Shown here piece by piece: positions 26,955-35,786 of a stretch of DNA of 64,000 nucleotides. The notes beneath the pieces are model-generated. The model saw only the letters and a list, made by a program, of their open reading frames with translations. It did no database searches and was not told where the DNA came from. The number at the start of each line of letters is the position of its first letter. Positions within the stretch are counted from its first letter, which is position 1. This stretch comes from Ignavibacteria bacterium. Lineage in GTDB: Bacteria > Bacteroidota > Ignavibacteria > Tepidaquicellales > Tepidaquicellaceae. The position numbers and the translations under genes were made by a program. The DNA lies in NCBI GenBank assembly GCA_019187405.1, contig JABAQZ010000025.1, positions 18,386 to 82,385 on the forward strand. Reading direction: 5' to 3'.

Positions 26955-28874
26955 ATGATGTATAAAAACTATAGCTGGTTGATTCAAAGCGTTATTCTTA
27001 TGCTTATTATATCAAAACAAAATATTTGTATTTCGCAAACTAACAGCATTGAAAATGCAAGGGTGTATTATAACCAGTTTCAACTCGAGAATTGCAGGTT
27101 TTTGCTTCAACAAATTGTTTCAGGAAATGAACATCCTTCGTCTGATAAAGCTATCGCACTTCAGACTTTGGCTGAACAAGATTGGCGGTTATATAAAAAT
27201 TTTAAAGAAGCTAAGAAAAAAATAAATATTGCCATAAAATTAAATTCTGAACTTCACAGAACTTTTCTGTTATTGGGAGAAATAGAGTTAGACAAAGGAA
27301 ATTTCCGCAATGCAAAATTAGCGCAGGAAAAATCAATGCAATATGCCAAATCGAATCTTGAAAACTTCAACAGCAAATTGTTATTTGCAAGAATTGTTTA
27401 CACCGAAGGCATAAAACAATATGCTGAAAAATACAAGGTTGATAAATATGCAATTGGCATAGCTTCAGATTATTTGAAAGATATATTAACACTACAGCCG
27501 GGCAATCAAGAAGCTTCTGATTTACTAATAGGTATTTCCATTTTAAATGCTGACGGGAAAAATTTATTTTATGCATGGAAGTCATATTATTTTATTACCG
27601 ACGAGACTAAAATTAATTCCGTATTAAGTCCTGCATTTAAAACTTTTTTTCTGCTTGGGCAAATCTGGAATAACAACAAATTAAATTTCAGCCAACTTGA
27701 ATCCTTAAGCAAAGCATTAGCTATTTCAAAATTTTACAACTATGCAAATTTTGTTGTAGAATTCTTAATGCGGGATTATAAAAATAAATTTAAAAATAAC
27801 AAAGAGATTCAGGACATCATCCATTTTAATAATTTTATTGAAGACATTGATAAAGTAAACAAACTGTTTTATCCTAAAATAGCTACAGGGCTAACAGACT
27901 ATGAGAATAACTATGATACTGCTATCGCTAAGGTTTGTAAAAAACTATGGCTTTATTTGAATCCCGGAAAAAATTCCAAAAGTTTTAATATCGATACATT
28001 CCTTGAGGCAATAAAAAATAGATTTGGAGCGGAGGGCTATATTGGAACTACAGTTGGCTATTACAGTTTGCTATTAGGATTAATTATTGAAAATGATATC
28101 AAAAGCATCGAGCAATATGGTTATAAGGCATCATTCAGCAGCATAATACTTGACAGATTGATATCGCAGGATTTTACGACGTGGTATGGAGCAACAAATG
28201 TCGGCGGATGGGGCACTGATTCATCAATGATACAAATTAGAGGAGCTTACCTTTCGGCTCCATTTAATCGTCTTTTGTGGGTAACGGATTCAACCGAAAA
28301 AGAAAAAATTACGGAAAGAATTAACTCATTAAAGACGATTGACTTTGAAAAATGTAAAAGCGATCCTTATGCCGAACCTTCATTTATATCATTGCAATTA
28401 AGTTATAATGCGTCGCAAGAGATTTATGCTTCACTAAAAGAAAAATATAAATCGAAAACTGAATTAAGTCTTGCATTTATATCTGAGTGTATTAGATTAA
28501 ATATAGAATCTGCCGTATTTGGACATGAAGGCAGACATGCAATTGATCAATTTTTTTTCAAATCCGAATTTGACAGCATATCAAATGTAGAAAGAGAATT
28601 AAGAGCAAAGTATTCGGAAGTTTATTTTTCCACTAATCCGAAATTAGCTTTGACTGGAAGCATATTGGGAGGAAATCTCGATACAACAACCTTTCACGGC
28701 GCGGCAAACTTAATTTTTCGAAAAAATATTTATGATTGGATGAATCAACATCAGGAAGAAATTAGAAACTTTGATAAAAATGTACCTGTCTTAATGCAAA
28801 TAGACTTATTGACAAACGATCAAATCAGATATATCTGTTCTTCAAACGACCCGCTTTACATAAAAAGAAAATAA
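26955..28874 (+). CDS. Secreted TPR protein with C-terminal HExxH zincin-like domain
   Basis: A 639-residue protein of no family I can name. Residues 8-29 are a signal peptide (hydrophobic core ending CISQ). Residues about 30-200 read as TPR-like helical repeats (ALQTLAEQDWRLYKNFKEA, FLLLGEIELDKGNFRNAK). The C-terminal third has FGHEGRHAIDQ, an HExxH site at residues 524-528, then ERELRAKYSE about 20-27 residues on, which supplies a candidate third ligand Glu, and later an HGAAN segment. The order suggests a periplasmic or extracellular metalloprotease or a zincin-like binding protein. It stands alone between two gene-free stretches. Enzyme activity is inference; the family pattern would need a search. 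Confidence 0.7.
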   Translation: MMYKNYSWLIQSVILMLIISKQNICISQTNSIENARVYYNQFQLENCRFLLQQIVSGNEHPSSDKAIALQTLAEQDWRLYKNFKEAKKKINIAIKLNSELHRTFLLLGEIELDKGNFRNAKLAQEKSMQYAKSNLENFNSKLLFARIVYTEGIKQYAEKYKVDKYAIGIASDYLKDILTLQPGNQEASDLLIGISILNADGKNLFYAWKSYYFITDETKINSVLSPAFKTFFLLGQIWNNNKLNFSQLESLSKALAISKFYNYANFVVEFLMRDYKNKFKNNKEIQDIIHFNNFIEDIDKVNKLFYPKIATGLTDYENNYDTAIAKVCKKLWLYLNPGKNSKSFNIDTFLEAIKNRFGAEGYIGTTVGYYSLLLGLIIENDIKSIEQYGYKASFSSIILDRLISQDFTTWYGATNVGGWGTDSSMIQIRGAYLSAPFNRLLWVTDSTEKEKITERINSLKTIDFEKCKSDPYAEPSFISLQLSYNASQEIYASLKEKYKSKTELSLAFISECIRLNIESAVFGHEGRHAIDQFFFKSEFDSISNVERELRAKYSEVYFSTNPKLALTGSILGGNLDTTTFHGAANLIFRKNIYDWMNQHQEEIRNFDKNVPVLMQIDLLTNDQIRYICSSNDPLYIKRK

Positions 28875-29231
28875 TATCCGAACCAAAGATATGATGAATT
28901 ATTGTCAGACGGGATGAGGATTCAAAATCTGCATAAAGTGCTATCGATAAGGTAAATGTAAAGTTGCAATAAACGGGAGAAGAAATTTTTAATTTAGATA
29001 AAAGGATTTGCGGAAATGGTTATGTCTTAAAAGCTTGAGTAACTTATCAGAAGAATGAGAATTACTATTTCTATCACATATAGCCAACAGTCGTTGTATG
29101 CTTTCTATCTTGACATACTGACGCTATCCAAATTAAATTACTCTATTGTCCGCAAATTCAATTAATAAAGAGTTGTCAGATATTTTTAGACAATGTTAAA
29201 ATTAATAATTTGTAATTTTATAAAATCAGCA
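28875..29231. other. Gene-free stretch with nothing recognisable
   Basis: All frames are broken by stops within about 30 codons. The in-frame TTG/ATG choices for the next gene fall at its right end (29193 and 29232). Confidence 0.35.
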
Positions 29232-29858
29232 ATGGTAAATAATACAATCAACAAAGTAGGATTTTTATCGGGACTTATTTCTTTTGTTTCGGCAACAGCT
29301 TATGTAGCAGTACAATTGCTTCAGCTTTTGCGTATTCTTCCTTTCCCGCTTGACGAAATTTTGATTTACGGCACTTCGTTTTGCATCGTTATTCCTTTTC
29401 TTCTTGCTATGCTTGCCCTTCATTATGTGACACCAGAAGAAAAAAAAATATGGAGTCATGCTGCTCTTAATTTCTCTATCATTTATTCAGTGTTTGTTTT
29501 AGCAAATTATGTTGTGCAGCTGGCAACTGTAATTCCGATGAAGCTAAAAGGCGCTGTTGAAGAAATCCGTATTCTTGAGCAGACGCCGCATTCGATGTTT
29601 TGGGACTTCGATGCATTGGGATATATTTTCATGGGTTTAGCTATGTTTATTGCTTTACCTGCTTTTGATAAAAATGGATTTCAGAAATGGGTAAGAATAT
29701 CTTTTTTAGCAAACGCTCTTGTTACTCCTTTTATAACCATTGTTTACTTCTATCCTATCTTCTCAGAAAAATTACTCTTGTTAGGGTTCCCATGGGCAAT
29801 AACAGCTCCTCTTGCAATGCTTATGCTTGCATTAATGTTTAAAAAGAATATAAGTTAA
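29232..29858 (+). CDS. Six-helix integral membrane protein of unknown function
   Basis: From the ATG at 29232 the protein has 208 residues; ATG 29193 would add 13 residues with no helix of their own. Hydrophobic segments near residues 10-32, 46-68, 79-99, about 130-146, 155-175 and 180-200 (numbering from 29232) give six membrane spans; the loop between spans 3 and 4 is the longest and holds the sequence LKGAVEEIRILEQTPHSMFWDFDA. The family of short DUF-less membrane proteins with this pattern is known in Bacteroidota, function unknown. Relic-like sequence follows it (a hydrophobic piece near 29943-30020 ending in a stop). Confidence 0.7.
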   Translation: MVNNTINKVGFLSGLISFVSATAYVAVQLLQLLRILPFPLDEILIYGTSFCIVIPFLLAMLALHYVTPEEKKIWSHAALNFSIIYSVFVLANYVVQLATVIPMKLKGAVEEIRILEQTPHSMFWDFDALGYIFMGLAMFIALPAFDKNGFQKWVRISFLANALVTPFITIVYFYPIFSEKLLLLGFPWAITAPLAMLMLALMFKKNIS

Positions 29859-30080
29859 ACTGTGTCGTTATTGAATAAACAATTCACCTATATATTGTCA
29901 GTATTTCTGCTTTTCATTTCTGCAGAAAAATGTCACATGACTCGAGCGTTGGCATTACGGTATCATTATTTTGATTTGGATTACTGTGCTGTCAGCAATT
30001 TTGAAAATGTTTCTTGAATGAGAAAGACTGCAATATTTGTAACTCTAATCATTTTTTTAAAATCAAGAAAATTCTAAATT

Positions 30081-30482
30081 ATGCGCATTAGACACATTTT
30101 ACTTTGGTTCCCGATGATTGCCATTGCTTTTGGTAATGCCACACTTAGAGAATTAGTATTCATAAAACTATTCAGTGAATTTCGAGCAAAACAGTTGTCA
30201 AATGTCACCCTGATAATTCTTTGTTCAATATATGTGTGGTTTGTGTACAAGGCTCTTGACATACAAAATACTAAAGAAGCTTTTCAAATTGGTTTTGTTT
30301 GGATGTTATTAACGGTTGTGTTTGAATTTTCATTAGGTTTTTTAACAAACAAAACTTGGGAATACTTACTTCAAGACTACAATATTTTTGCGGGTCATCT
30401 CTGGCTGGTTTTTCTTGCTGCTCTTTTTCTATTGCCGTATATATGCCATTCCATAAGAAAATGCAGCGGTCGCAAAAATTGA
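30081..30482 (+). CDS. Four-helix conserved membrane protein
   Basis: A 133-residue protein with four membrane spans. The conserved features are NATLRELVF after span 1, FRAKQLSNVTLIIL ahead of span 2, FEFSLGF in span 3 and DYNIFAGHLWLVF before span 4. This set of conserved charged and aromatic residues recurs in an uncharacterised family found in many Gram-negative bacteria. No partner gene is near; 222 bases of relic-like sequence separate it from the six-helix gene upstream. Confidence 0.75.
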   Translation: MRIRHILLWFPMIAIAFGNATLRELVFIKLFSEFRAKQLSNVTLIILCSIYVWFVYKALDIQNTKEAFQIGFVWMLLTVVFEFSLGFLTNKTWEYLLQDYNIFAGHLWLVFLAALFLLPYICHSIRKCSGRKN

Positions 30483-31009
30483 GATTCACAGTTTATAACA
30501 TGTAATTATTCTGCACACAGATTTTTTTAAAGCTTGCAAAGAGCGGAGATAGTGAATAATTTATTTTCTAAGTCCTCGCTTAAAGATTTTTTATTCCCGT
30601 AAATTTGTTAAAGCATAGAGTTCATTTGGCGCTAAGAAAGATTTTGAAGGGTTATTCAAAGTGAAGTCAATTTTAATCTTTTAATAAACATTTAAAAAAG
30701 TACATTAATTATGGATTCTAATAATGCAAATTATCTTTTCGCGATTTTGTTCTTTTGTGACTGAAAATCAAACTTCATTGTTCTGATACTAAGAATTTAT
30801 TGTAAAAATAAATTGATGGCTTTTATAGTAATCAGAATTCGTCGAACCGGAAAACTATTTGTGCATATAATGCAAACATAATGCAAATGATAATACAGCG
30901 TTCAAACAATGGAAAAATAGTATGGAGGAATTTTTACATTCTCTGTTTTTGGCAGTAATCATTTATAATAATTAATATCGAAATCTCAAATATTTATACT
31001 TGAAGCGAA
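30483..31009. other. 527-base gene-free stretch
   Basis: A 17-codon frame at 30711-30764 starts like a membrane protein and then stops, and it is preceded by the 16-base segment that also occurs upstream of the DUF488 gene (23731-23746). The rest shows no reading frame or fold. Confidence 0.35.
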
Positions 31010-31399
31010 ATGAAAAAATTTAAACACATAGAGACAATACTTTATGTTAAGGATCAGCAAACAAGTACTGACTTTTATGTAAAACTGCTCAGACAAAATC
31101 CAAGTTTGAATGTTCCCGGTATGACAGAATTTAAACTTGCAGAAAATTTTACTTTGGGCTTAATGCCTAATAAAGGTATTGCTAAAATACTTGCGGACAA
31201 AACACCACATCCCGATCAAGGCAGCGGAATTCCGAGATGCGAGATTTATTTTAGCGTTGAAGATGTGGATATTGAATTTGATAACGCAATGAAATGCGGT
31301 GCATTGCTCATCAGTCCAATCGAAGATAGAGATTGGGGAGATAAAGTCTGTTATTTTGCCGACATAGACGGACACGTCATTGCATTTGCCGGGAAATAA
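31010..31399 (+). CDS. VOC-superfamily (glyoxalase/bleomycin-resistance fold) protein
   Basis: A 129-residue protein with paired beta-alpha-beta-beta-beta units: ETILYVKDQQTSTDFYVKLL opens unit one and EIYFSVEDVDIEFDNAMKCGA opens unit two, ending with VCYFADIDGHVIAFA. The final GHVIAF segment is the usual metal-ligand strand ending. A general resistance or glyoxalase-like role cannot be refined further. Stand-alone gene with ATG at 31010. Confidence 0.82.
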   Translation: MKKFKHIETILYVKDQQTSTDFYVKLLRQNPSLNVPGMTEFKLAENFTLGLMPNKGIAKILADKTPHPDQGSGIPRCEIYFSVEDVDIEFDNAMKCGALLISPIEDRDWGDKVCYFADIDGHVIAFAGK

Positions 31400-32079
31400 A
31401 AACTGATATGCCGCAGTAATTATATTCTCGAATGAAAATGTCTTGCTGTAATTATTCTGGAAAAATTGATTTAAGTATTTATGTCTGTGGATTATGATGA
31501 AATGAACACTTACTTCAAACGCCGAATCGTTAACAGCCATCAGCGATACTCTTTAATCAAAATTCAATTTATATAAGTCATAAAACTTCACAGGAATAAT
31601 TTTGAAATTCAAAATGGCTGTCAATGAGATATTTATGATAAACCAAATGAATTGTTTGTCAATTAATAAAATGAATTTAAAAGAGCAGAAACTCTTTTAT
31701 TTCCGGAAGAATACATTTAAATAAAAAGGAAATACTATTTTCTTCAAAATAAAAGTTGTCTTTAAATTCTTTAAATATGGGAATGAACTTGTAATAATTA
31801 ATGATATAAATATTCATTGTAACCTTTTTATGATTCACATACTCTAATATATTGTAAGCAAATTAAGAACGAAAAGTTATAAATGAGTATAATTTTTACA
31901 ATGACGGATAAATCATTTCAGTTACGACGGAATAATTAAAAAATAGTAAAGCTGTAGAATAGATGAATTCCATTTGAGTTAATAATTGTTATTAAGATTA
32001 TTGATGTGCAATTTAATAAATATATTTTGTAATTGTAATTTTTCTATTATCAATTTTATCAAAAATTACATCAGCTAAG
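31400..32079. other. 680-base gene-free stretch with a repeated gene-start-like segment
   Basis: A 31-codon frame opens with ATG 31481 (MSVDYDEM...). The 16 bases TATTTATGTCTGTGGA that hold its start (31476-31491) recur at 38943-38958, where the frame reads MSVEYI and then stops. Both look like broken starts of related genes. The sigma factor promoter presumably lies near the right end; no clear boxes. Confidence 0.4.
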
Positions 32080-32730
32080 ATGAAACAATTTGATCAACTG
32101 ACGGAAGTTGAAATTATAGGCAGGATTTTAAAAGGCGAAATTCAGCTGTATGAACTTATTGTAAGAAGATTTAATCCGTTTCTTTACAAAATAGGAAGGT
32201 CATACAATTACAATCACGAAGATACGCAGGATTTGATGCAAGATACTTATGTTGACGCATTTAAAAACTTATCACAGTTTGAGCAGCGAGCCAATTTTAA
32301 AACCTGGATAATTCGAATCATGCTGAATAACTGTTACCGGAAAAAGCAAAAAGCCAGTTTTAAAAATGAAAATTTGCAGGAAAATATAAATGAAAACTTA
32401 ATTCCAATGTTTAATAATGCAAACAATGATGCTGAAAGACAAATTCACAGCCGTGAATTAGGATATGTCATAGAGCGTTCATTATCAGAACTTCCGGAAG
32501 AATACAGACTTGTATTTTCATTGAGAGAAATAAATAGTCTGAGTATATCTGAAACCGCAACTGTGCTTGATATAAGCGAGGCAAATGTGAAAGTACGACT
32601 AAGCAGGGCAAAAAAAATGTTACGCAGCAAATTAGAAAAAACATATTCTGCGTGCGAATTATTTGAATTTAATTTAATCTATTGCAATGCAATAGTAGAA
32701 AACGTAATGAGGGAAATAAATGAACTCTGA
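32080..32730 (+). CDS. ECF RNA polymerase sigma factor
   Basis: A 216-residue sigma-70 family protein: region 2 (FNPFLYKIGRSYNYNHEDTQDLMQDTYVDAFKNL, with FKTWIIRIMLNNCYRKK) at residues 25-95, a linker, and region 4 (LPEEYRLVFSLREINSLSISETATVLDISEANVKVRLSRAKKML) at 135-185. After region 4 comes a 25-residue tail with two Cys (CELFEFNLIYC), a feature of one ECF group in Bacteroidota. No anti-sigma gene adjoins; instead the last 11 bases overlap folE, so translation of the two is likely coupled. The region-4 helix should recognise a -35 element not identifiable here. Confidence 0.92.
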   Translation: MKQFDQLTEVEIIGRILKGEIQLYELIVRRFNPFLYKIGRSYNYNHEDTQDLMQDTYVDAFKNLSQFEQRANFKTWIIRIMLNNCYRKKQKASFKNENLQENINENLIPMFNNANNDAERQIHSRELGYVIERSLSELPEEYRLVFSLREINSLSISETATVLDISEANVKVRLSRAKKMLRSKLEKTYSACELFEFNLIYCNAIVENVMREINEL

Positions 32731-33385
32731 ATTATATATCCGTGAAAATATTGAAATTGATATGAATGAAACCATGTCAAATACTTTAACTTGCGAAAAC
32801 CCATCTGAGTTAAGCGACAATGAAAAGATAAACATCATAGAATATCATTTTGCGCAAATAATGAGAGCGCTTGGATTAGATCTTTATGACGACAGCTTAT
32901 GCGGAACGCCGAAGCGAGTTGCAAAAATGTTTGTAAATGAAATGTTCTGTGGTTTAAATCCCAGCAATAAACCTGAAATAAGTTTGTTCGAAAATAAATA
33001 CGGCTATACAAAAATGCTTGTTGAAAAAGATATCACACTTTATTCAAATTGTGAACATCATTTCGTTCCCATTATTGGTAAAGTTCATGTTGCTTATATT
33101 CCGGAGAAGCAGGTTTTAGGATTATCAAAGATTAACCGATTGGTGCAGTATTATGCCAAACGACCGCAGGTGCAGGAACGTCTTACTATTCAGATAGCTG
33201 AAGCTTTAAAAGAAATATTACAGCATGATAATGTGGCTGTAGTAATAGAAGCTGATCATTTATGCGTTGCCTCGCGAGGAATCAAAGACACAAACTCTAA
33301 AACAATAACGAGCTGTTTTTCTGGACAGTTTGAGAATGAAATTGTAAAAAAAGAATTTTTATTTCAAATCAACAATATAAAATAA
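32720..33385 (+). CDS. folE: GTP cyclohydrolase I
   Basis: Converts GTP to dihydroneopterin triphosphate, first step of folate and pterin synthesis. The zinc and active-site segments are intact: YSNCEHHFVPIIGKVHVAYIP, LSKINRLVQYYAKRPQVQERLT and HLCVASRGI. The 221 residues include a 30-residue N-terminal extension rich in Asn and Glu not seen in the compact enzymes; a second in-frame ATG at 32762 would remove part of it. Overlaps the sigma factor by 11 bases and precedes a flavin reductase by 7, so the three are one transcript. The pterin rather than folate purpose is a possibility. Confidence 0.95.
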   Translation: MNSELYIRENIEIDMNETMSNTLTCENPSELSDNEKINIIEYHFAQIMRALGLDLYDDSLCGTPKRVAKMFVNEMFCGLNPSNKPEISLFENKYGYTKMLVEKDITLYSNCEHHFVPIIGKVHVAYIPEKQVLGLSKINRLVQYYAKRPQVQERLTIQIAEALKEILQHDNVAVVIEADHLCVASRGIKDTNSKTITSCFSGQFENEIVKKEFLFQINNIK

Positions 33386-33392
33386 TTTACAA

Positions 33393-34058
33393 ATGGAAAG
33401 CGTTAAAATAATAACAATCGAGCATCTAACACATGATGTTTTAAGAATAGAGACTGAAAAACCTCAAAAGCTGATCTATGACCCAGGACAAGCAGTTGAC
33501 ATTTCAATCAATAAAAAAGACTGGGAGCAGAAATTAAGATCATTTACATTCACTTCATTACCGGACGATAATCATTTAGAATTTACCATAAAGACATATC
33601 CTGACCATTTTGGAGTTACACAACAATTAAATTCCCTTGTTAAGGGTGATGAATTAATTATTCACGATGTCTTTGGAGCAATAAAATTTAAAGGTGAAGG
33701 GATTTTTATTGCAGGCGGCGCGGGTGTCACGCCTTTTATTGCAATTTTAAAACAACTCGAAAAGAACAAACAAATCGGTAATAACAAATTGATCTTTGCA
33801 AATAAAACCAAGGCTGATATTATTCTTGAAGATAAATTTAAGAATCTACTGGGAGAAAATTTTATTAATATACTTTCTGAAGAAGAACAAACAGGATATG
33901 AACACGGCTATATCACTGCGCATTTGATTAAATCTCATATCGACAATAATACAAAATACTTTTATCTCTGCGGACCGGATCCAATGATGCAGGCAGTTGA
34001 AAAACATTTATCCGCTTTGGGAATTTCCGACAGCTTAATTATAAAAGAAGTATTTTAA
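33393..34058 (+). CDS. FAD-dependent oxidoreductase of the ferredoxin-reductase (FNR) type
   Basis: A 221-residue FNR-like protein with no iron-sulfur domain. It has the FAD motif KLRSFTFTSLP (RxYS-like variant), the NAD(P) loop FIAGGAGVTPFIAIL near residue 108 and the C-terminal YLCGPDPMMQAVEKHL. Such proteins move electrons from NAD(P)H to a ferredoxin, haem or flavin partner. Position after folE (7-base gap) suggests it might supply electrons for a pterin-linked reaction; that is inference. The next gene is a separate urea transporter 318 bases away. Confidence 0.88.
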   Translation: MESVKIITIEHLTHDVLRIETEKPQKLIYDPGQAVDISINKKDWEQKLRSFTFTSLPDDNHLEFTIKTYPDHFGVTQQLNSLVKGDELIIHDVFGAIKFKGEGIFIAGGAGVTPFIAILKQLEKNKQIGNNKLIFANKTKADIILEDKFKNLLGENFINILSEEEQTGYEHGYITAHLIKSHIDNNTKYFYLCGPDPMMQAVEKHLSALGISDSLIIKEVF

Positions 34059-34376
34059 TCAGTTTTACTTTAATGAAATGCAAAACTTCAAATAAGCATC
34101 ATTTAAAATATTCTCAAATAATTTTCAGACTCAACATTGAAAATACGAACATTGATAATTAATTTTGCTGTGCATTTTATAATTTGGAAATAGTAAATCG
34201 CATTTAAACCAGATTACATTTGTCGTTGACAGATATGCAGCATTCGAAAAATTAAATTTGACAAAAAGGTAAGAATAGTTCTACAAAAAAAGATACTTCC
34301 ATTTCAATTGATCTGATAATTTTGGATATGGTAATGCTTGAGTCTAAAATAAATTAATATTTTCTTCTGAGTATTT
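34059..34376. other. 318-base gene-free stretch
   Basis: No frame is supported. AT-rich; it separates the sigma-folE-reductase operon from the urea transporter. I see no terminator of the stem-and-T-run type. Confidence 0.4.
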
Positions 34377-35264
34377 ATGAATAAATTTTTTAGTAAGTTT
34401 ACATTTGCGGATCAAGTATTAAAAGGAATCAGCCAGATAATGCTTCAGGAAAACAGATGGACTGGTTTGCTCTTTGTTGTTGGATTATTATTCGGCAGTT
34501 GGCAATGCGGAGCTGCGGCAATATTAGCTGCAGCATGCGGTGTGATTATTGCTAAAATTTTAAAATATAATCAGGAAGAAATTGATGCCGGATTATATGG
34601 GTTCAGTCCTGCCTTAGTTGGAGTGGCATTAGTTTTCTTGTTTGATGATACTCTTTTGATTTGGGCGTTGGTAATAATTGGTGGAGTCTTGGCTGCAATG
34701 CTCCAACATTTTTTCATTGTCAAGAAAATTCCTGCATATACTTTCCCGTTTATTGTAGTTGCATGGATATTGGTATTTGTTTTACATCAATTCACCGGCA
34801 TTCCATCATCTGAATTATTTCTGACAAAAGTCGAGCCTGCGAAGTATGATAATTTTTTTGCCATTACCAATGGATATGGTGAAGTAATATTCCAAAGCGG
34901 AAAACTTTCCGGGATAATTTTTTTTATTGCCGTATTTATTAATAATCCGGTTGCGGCGTTATATGGATTAACTGCTTCTCTATTGGGAGCAGTCCTTTCA
35001 TTAATGAATGCACAACCAATAGATCAAATTCAAATGGGCTTATTCGGATTTAATCCCGTGCTTACTGCGATAGCTTTTGCAGGGAAAAAGATAACAGACG
35101 GATTATGGGTGCTGCTGGGCTGCATTATAACGATTGCTATAAATAATTTCTTAATTGACTATCATGTACTTGACATAGTCGGAGGAGTATTTACATTTCC
35201 CTTCGTCGCCGCAACATGGATTACTTTACTCATACAAAAGATTTTTATCAAAAGTAAAGTATGA
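34377..35264 (+). CDS. Urea transporter (UT family)
   Basis: A 295-residue channel-like protein with two homologous halves. The family patterns are NRWTGLLFVVGLLFGSW, GLYGFSPALVGVAL, IPAYTFPFIVVAW (signature PxTxPF) in the first half, then NNPVAALYGLTASLLGAVL, GLFGFNPVLTAIAF and TFPFVAATW in the second. It moves urea down its gradient through the inner membrane. No urease or other urea gene is in this window. The nearest genes are an FNR reductase 318 bases upstream and a transketolase half 522 bases downstream. Confidence 0.92.
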   Translation: MNKFFSKFTFADQVLKGISQIMLQENRWTGLLFVVGLLFGSWQCGAAAILAAACGVIIAKILKYNQEEIDAGLYGFSPALVGVALVFLFDDTLLIWALVIIGGVLAAMLQHFFIVKKIPAYTFPFIVVAWILVFVLHQFTGIPSSELFLTKVEPAKYDNFFAITNGYGEVIFQSGKLSGIIFFIAVFINNPVAALYGLTASLLGAVLSLMNAQPIDQIQMGLFGFNPVLTAIAFAGKKITDGLWVLLGCIITIAINNFLIDYHVLDIVGGVFTFPFVAATWITLLIQKIFIKSKV

Positions 35265-35786
35265 AGGCCATTCCTTGAAAATAAATAATTAAGCCGTTAC
35301 AAAATTTATTTTTTGTTATACAAAGATTTCATCTATTTAAAACGAAGCAGAGGCAGTTCATTTATTCCATCAAGATTGAAAAAAATTAATTTACTTTAAT
35401 AACAATGGTGTTATTGTGGTGATAACTGTTCGCTATATGCAATTAACAATCAAGAAGATATAAAATCAAAAATCATGTTCGAAATGAAAAACATTTTGTA
35501 AAAAAGGAATCGATATTCAAAGCTGAATGTTAAATTCACTAAACAAAAGAATCTTTAGAATTGATAATGATTAACAGTTTAAACTTTACTTAAATTGTGT
35601 TGAGCATATTTAATAATTTTTGTCAACTGTCAAAATGTCAGCTGAGACTGGAAAAATAGATTTTGGAGTTGGGTTATGAGGGTATTTTTGATGTGCTGAC
35701 TTTGGGAAACCAATAGGATTTATAAATGATTTGAAAAGCAGGTTTAATAAAATTATTTTAGATTTTGCAAAATTAAAAATTTCTTG
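35265..35786. other. 522-base gene-free stretch
   Basis: Nothing is supported as a gene. I looked for a transketolase N-terminal half, the usual upstream partner of the next gene, and did not find a recognisable remnant. Marks the right edge of the low-density accessory region. Confidence 0.45.
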
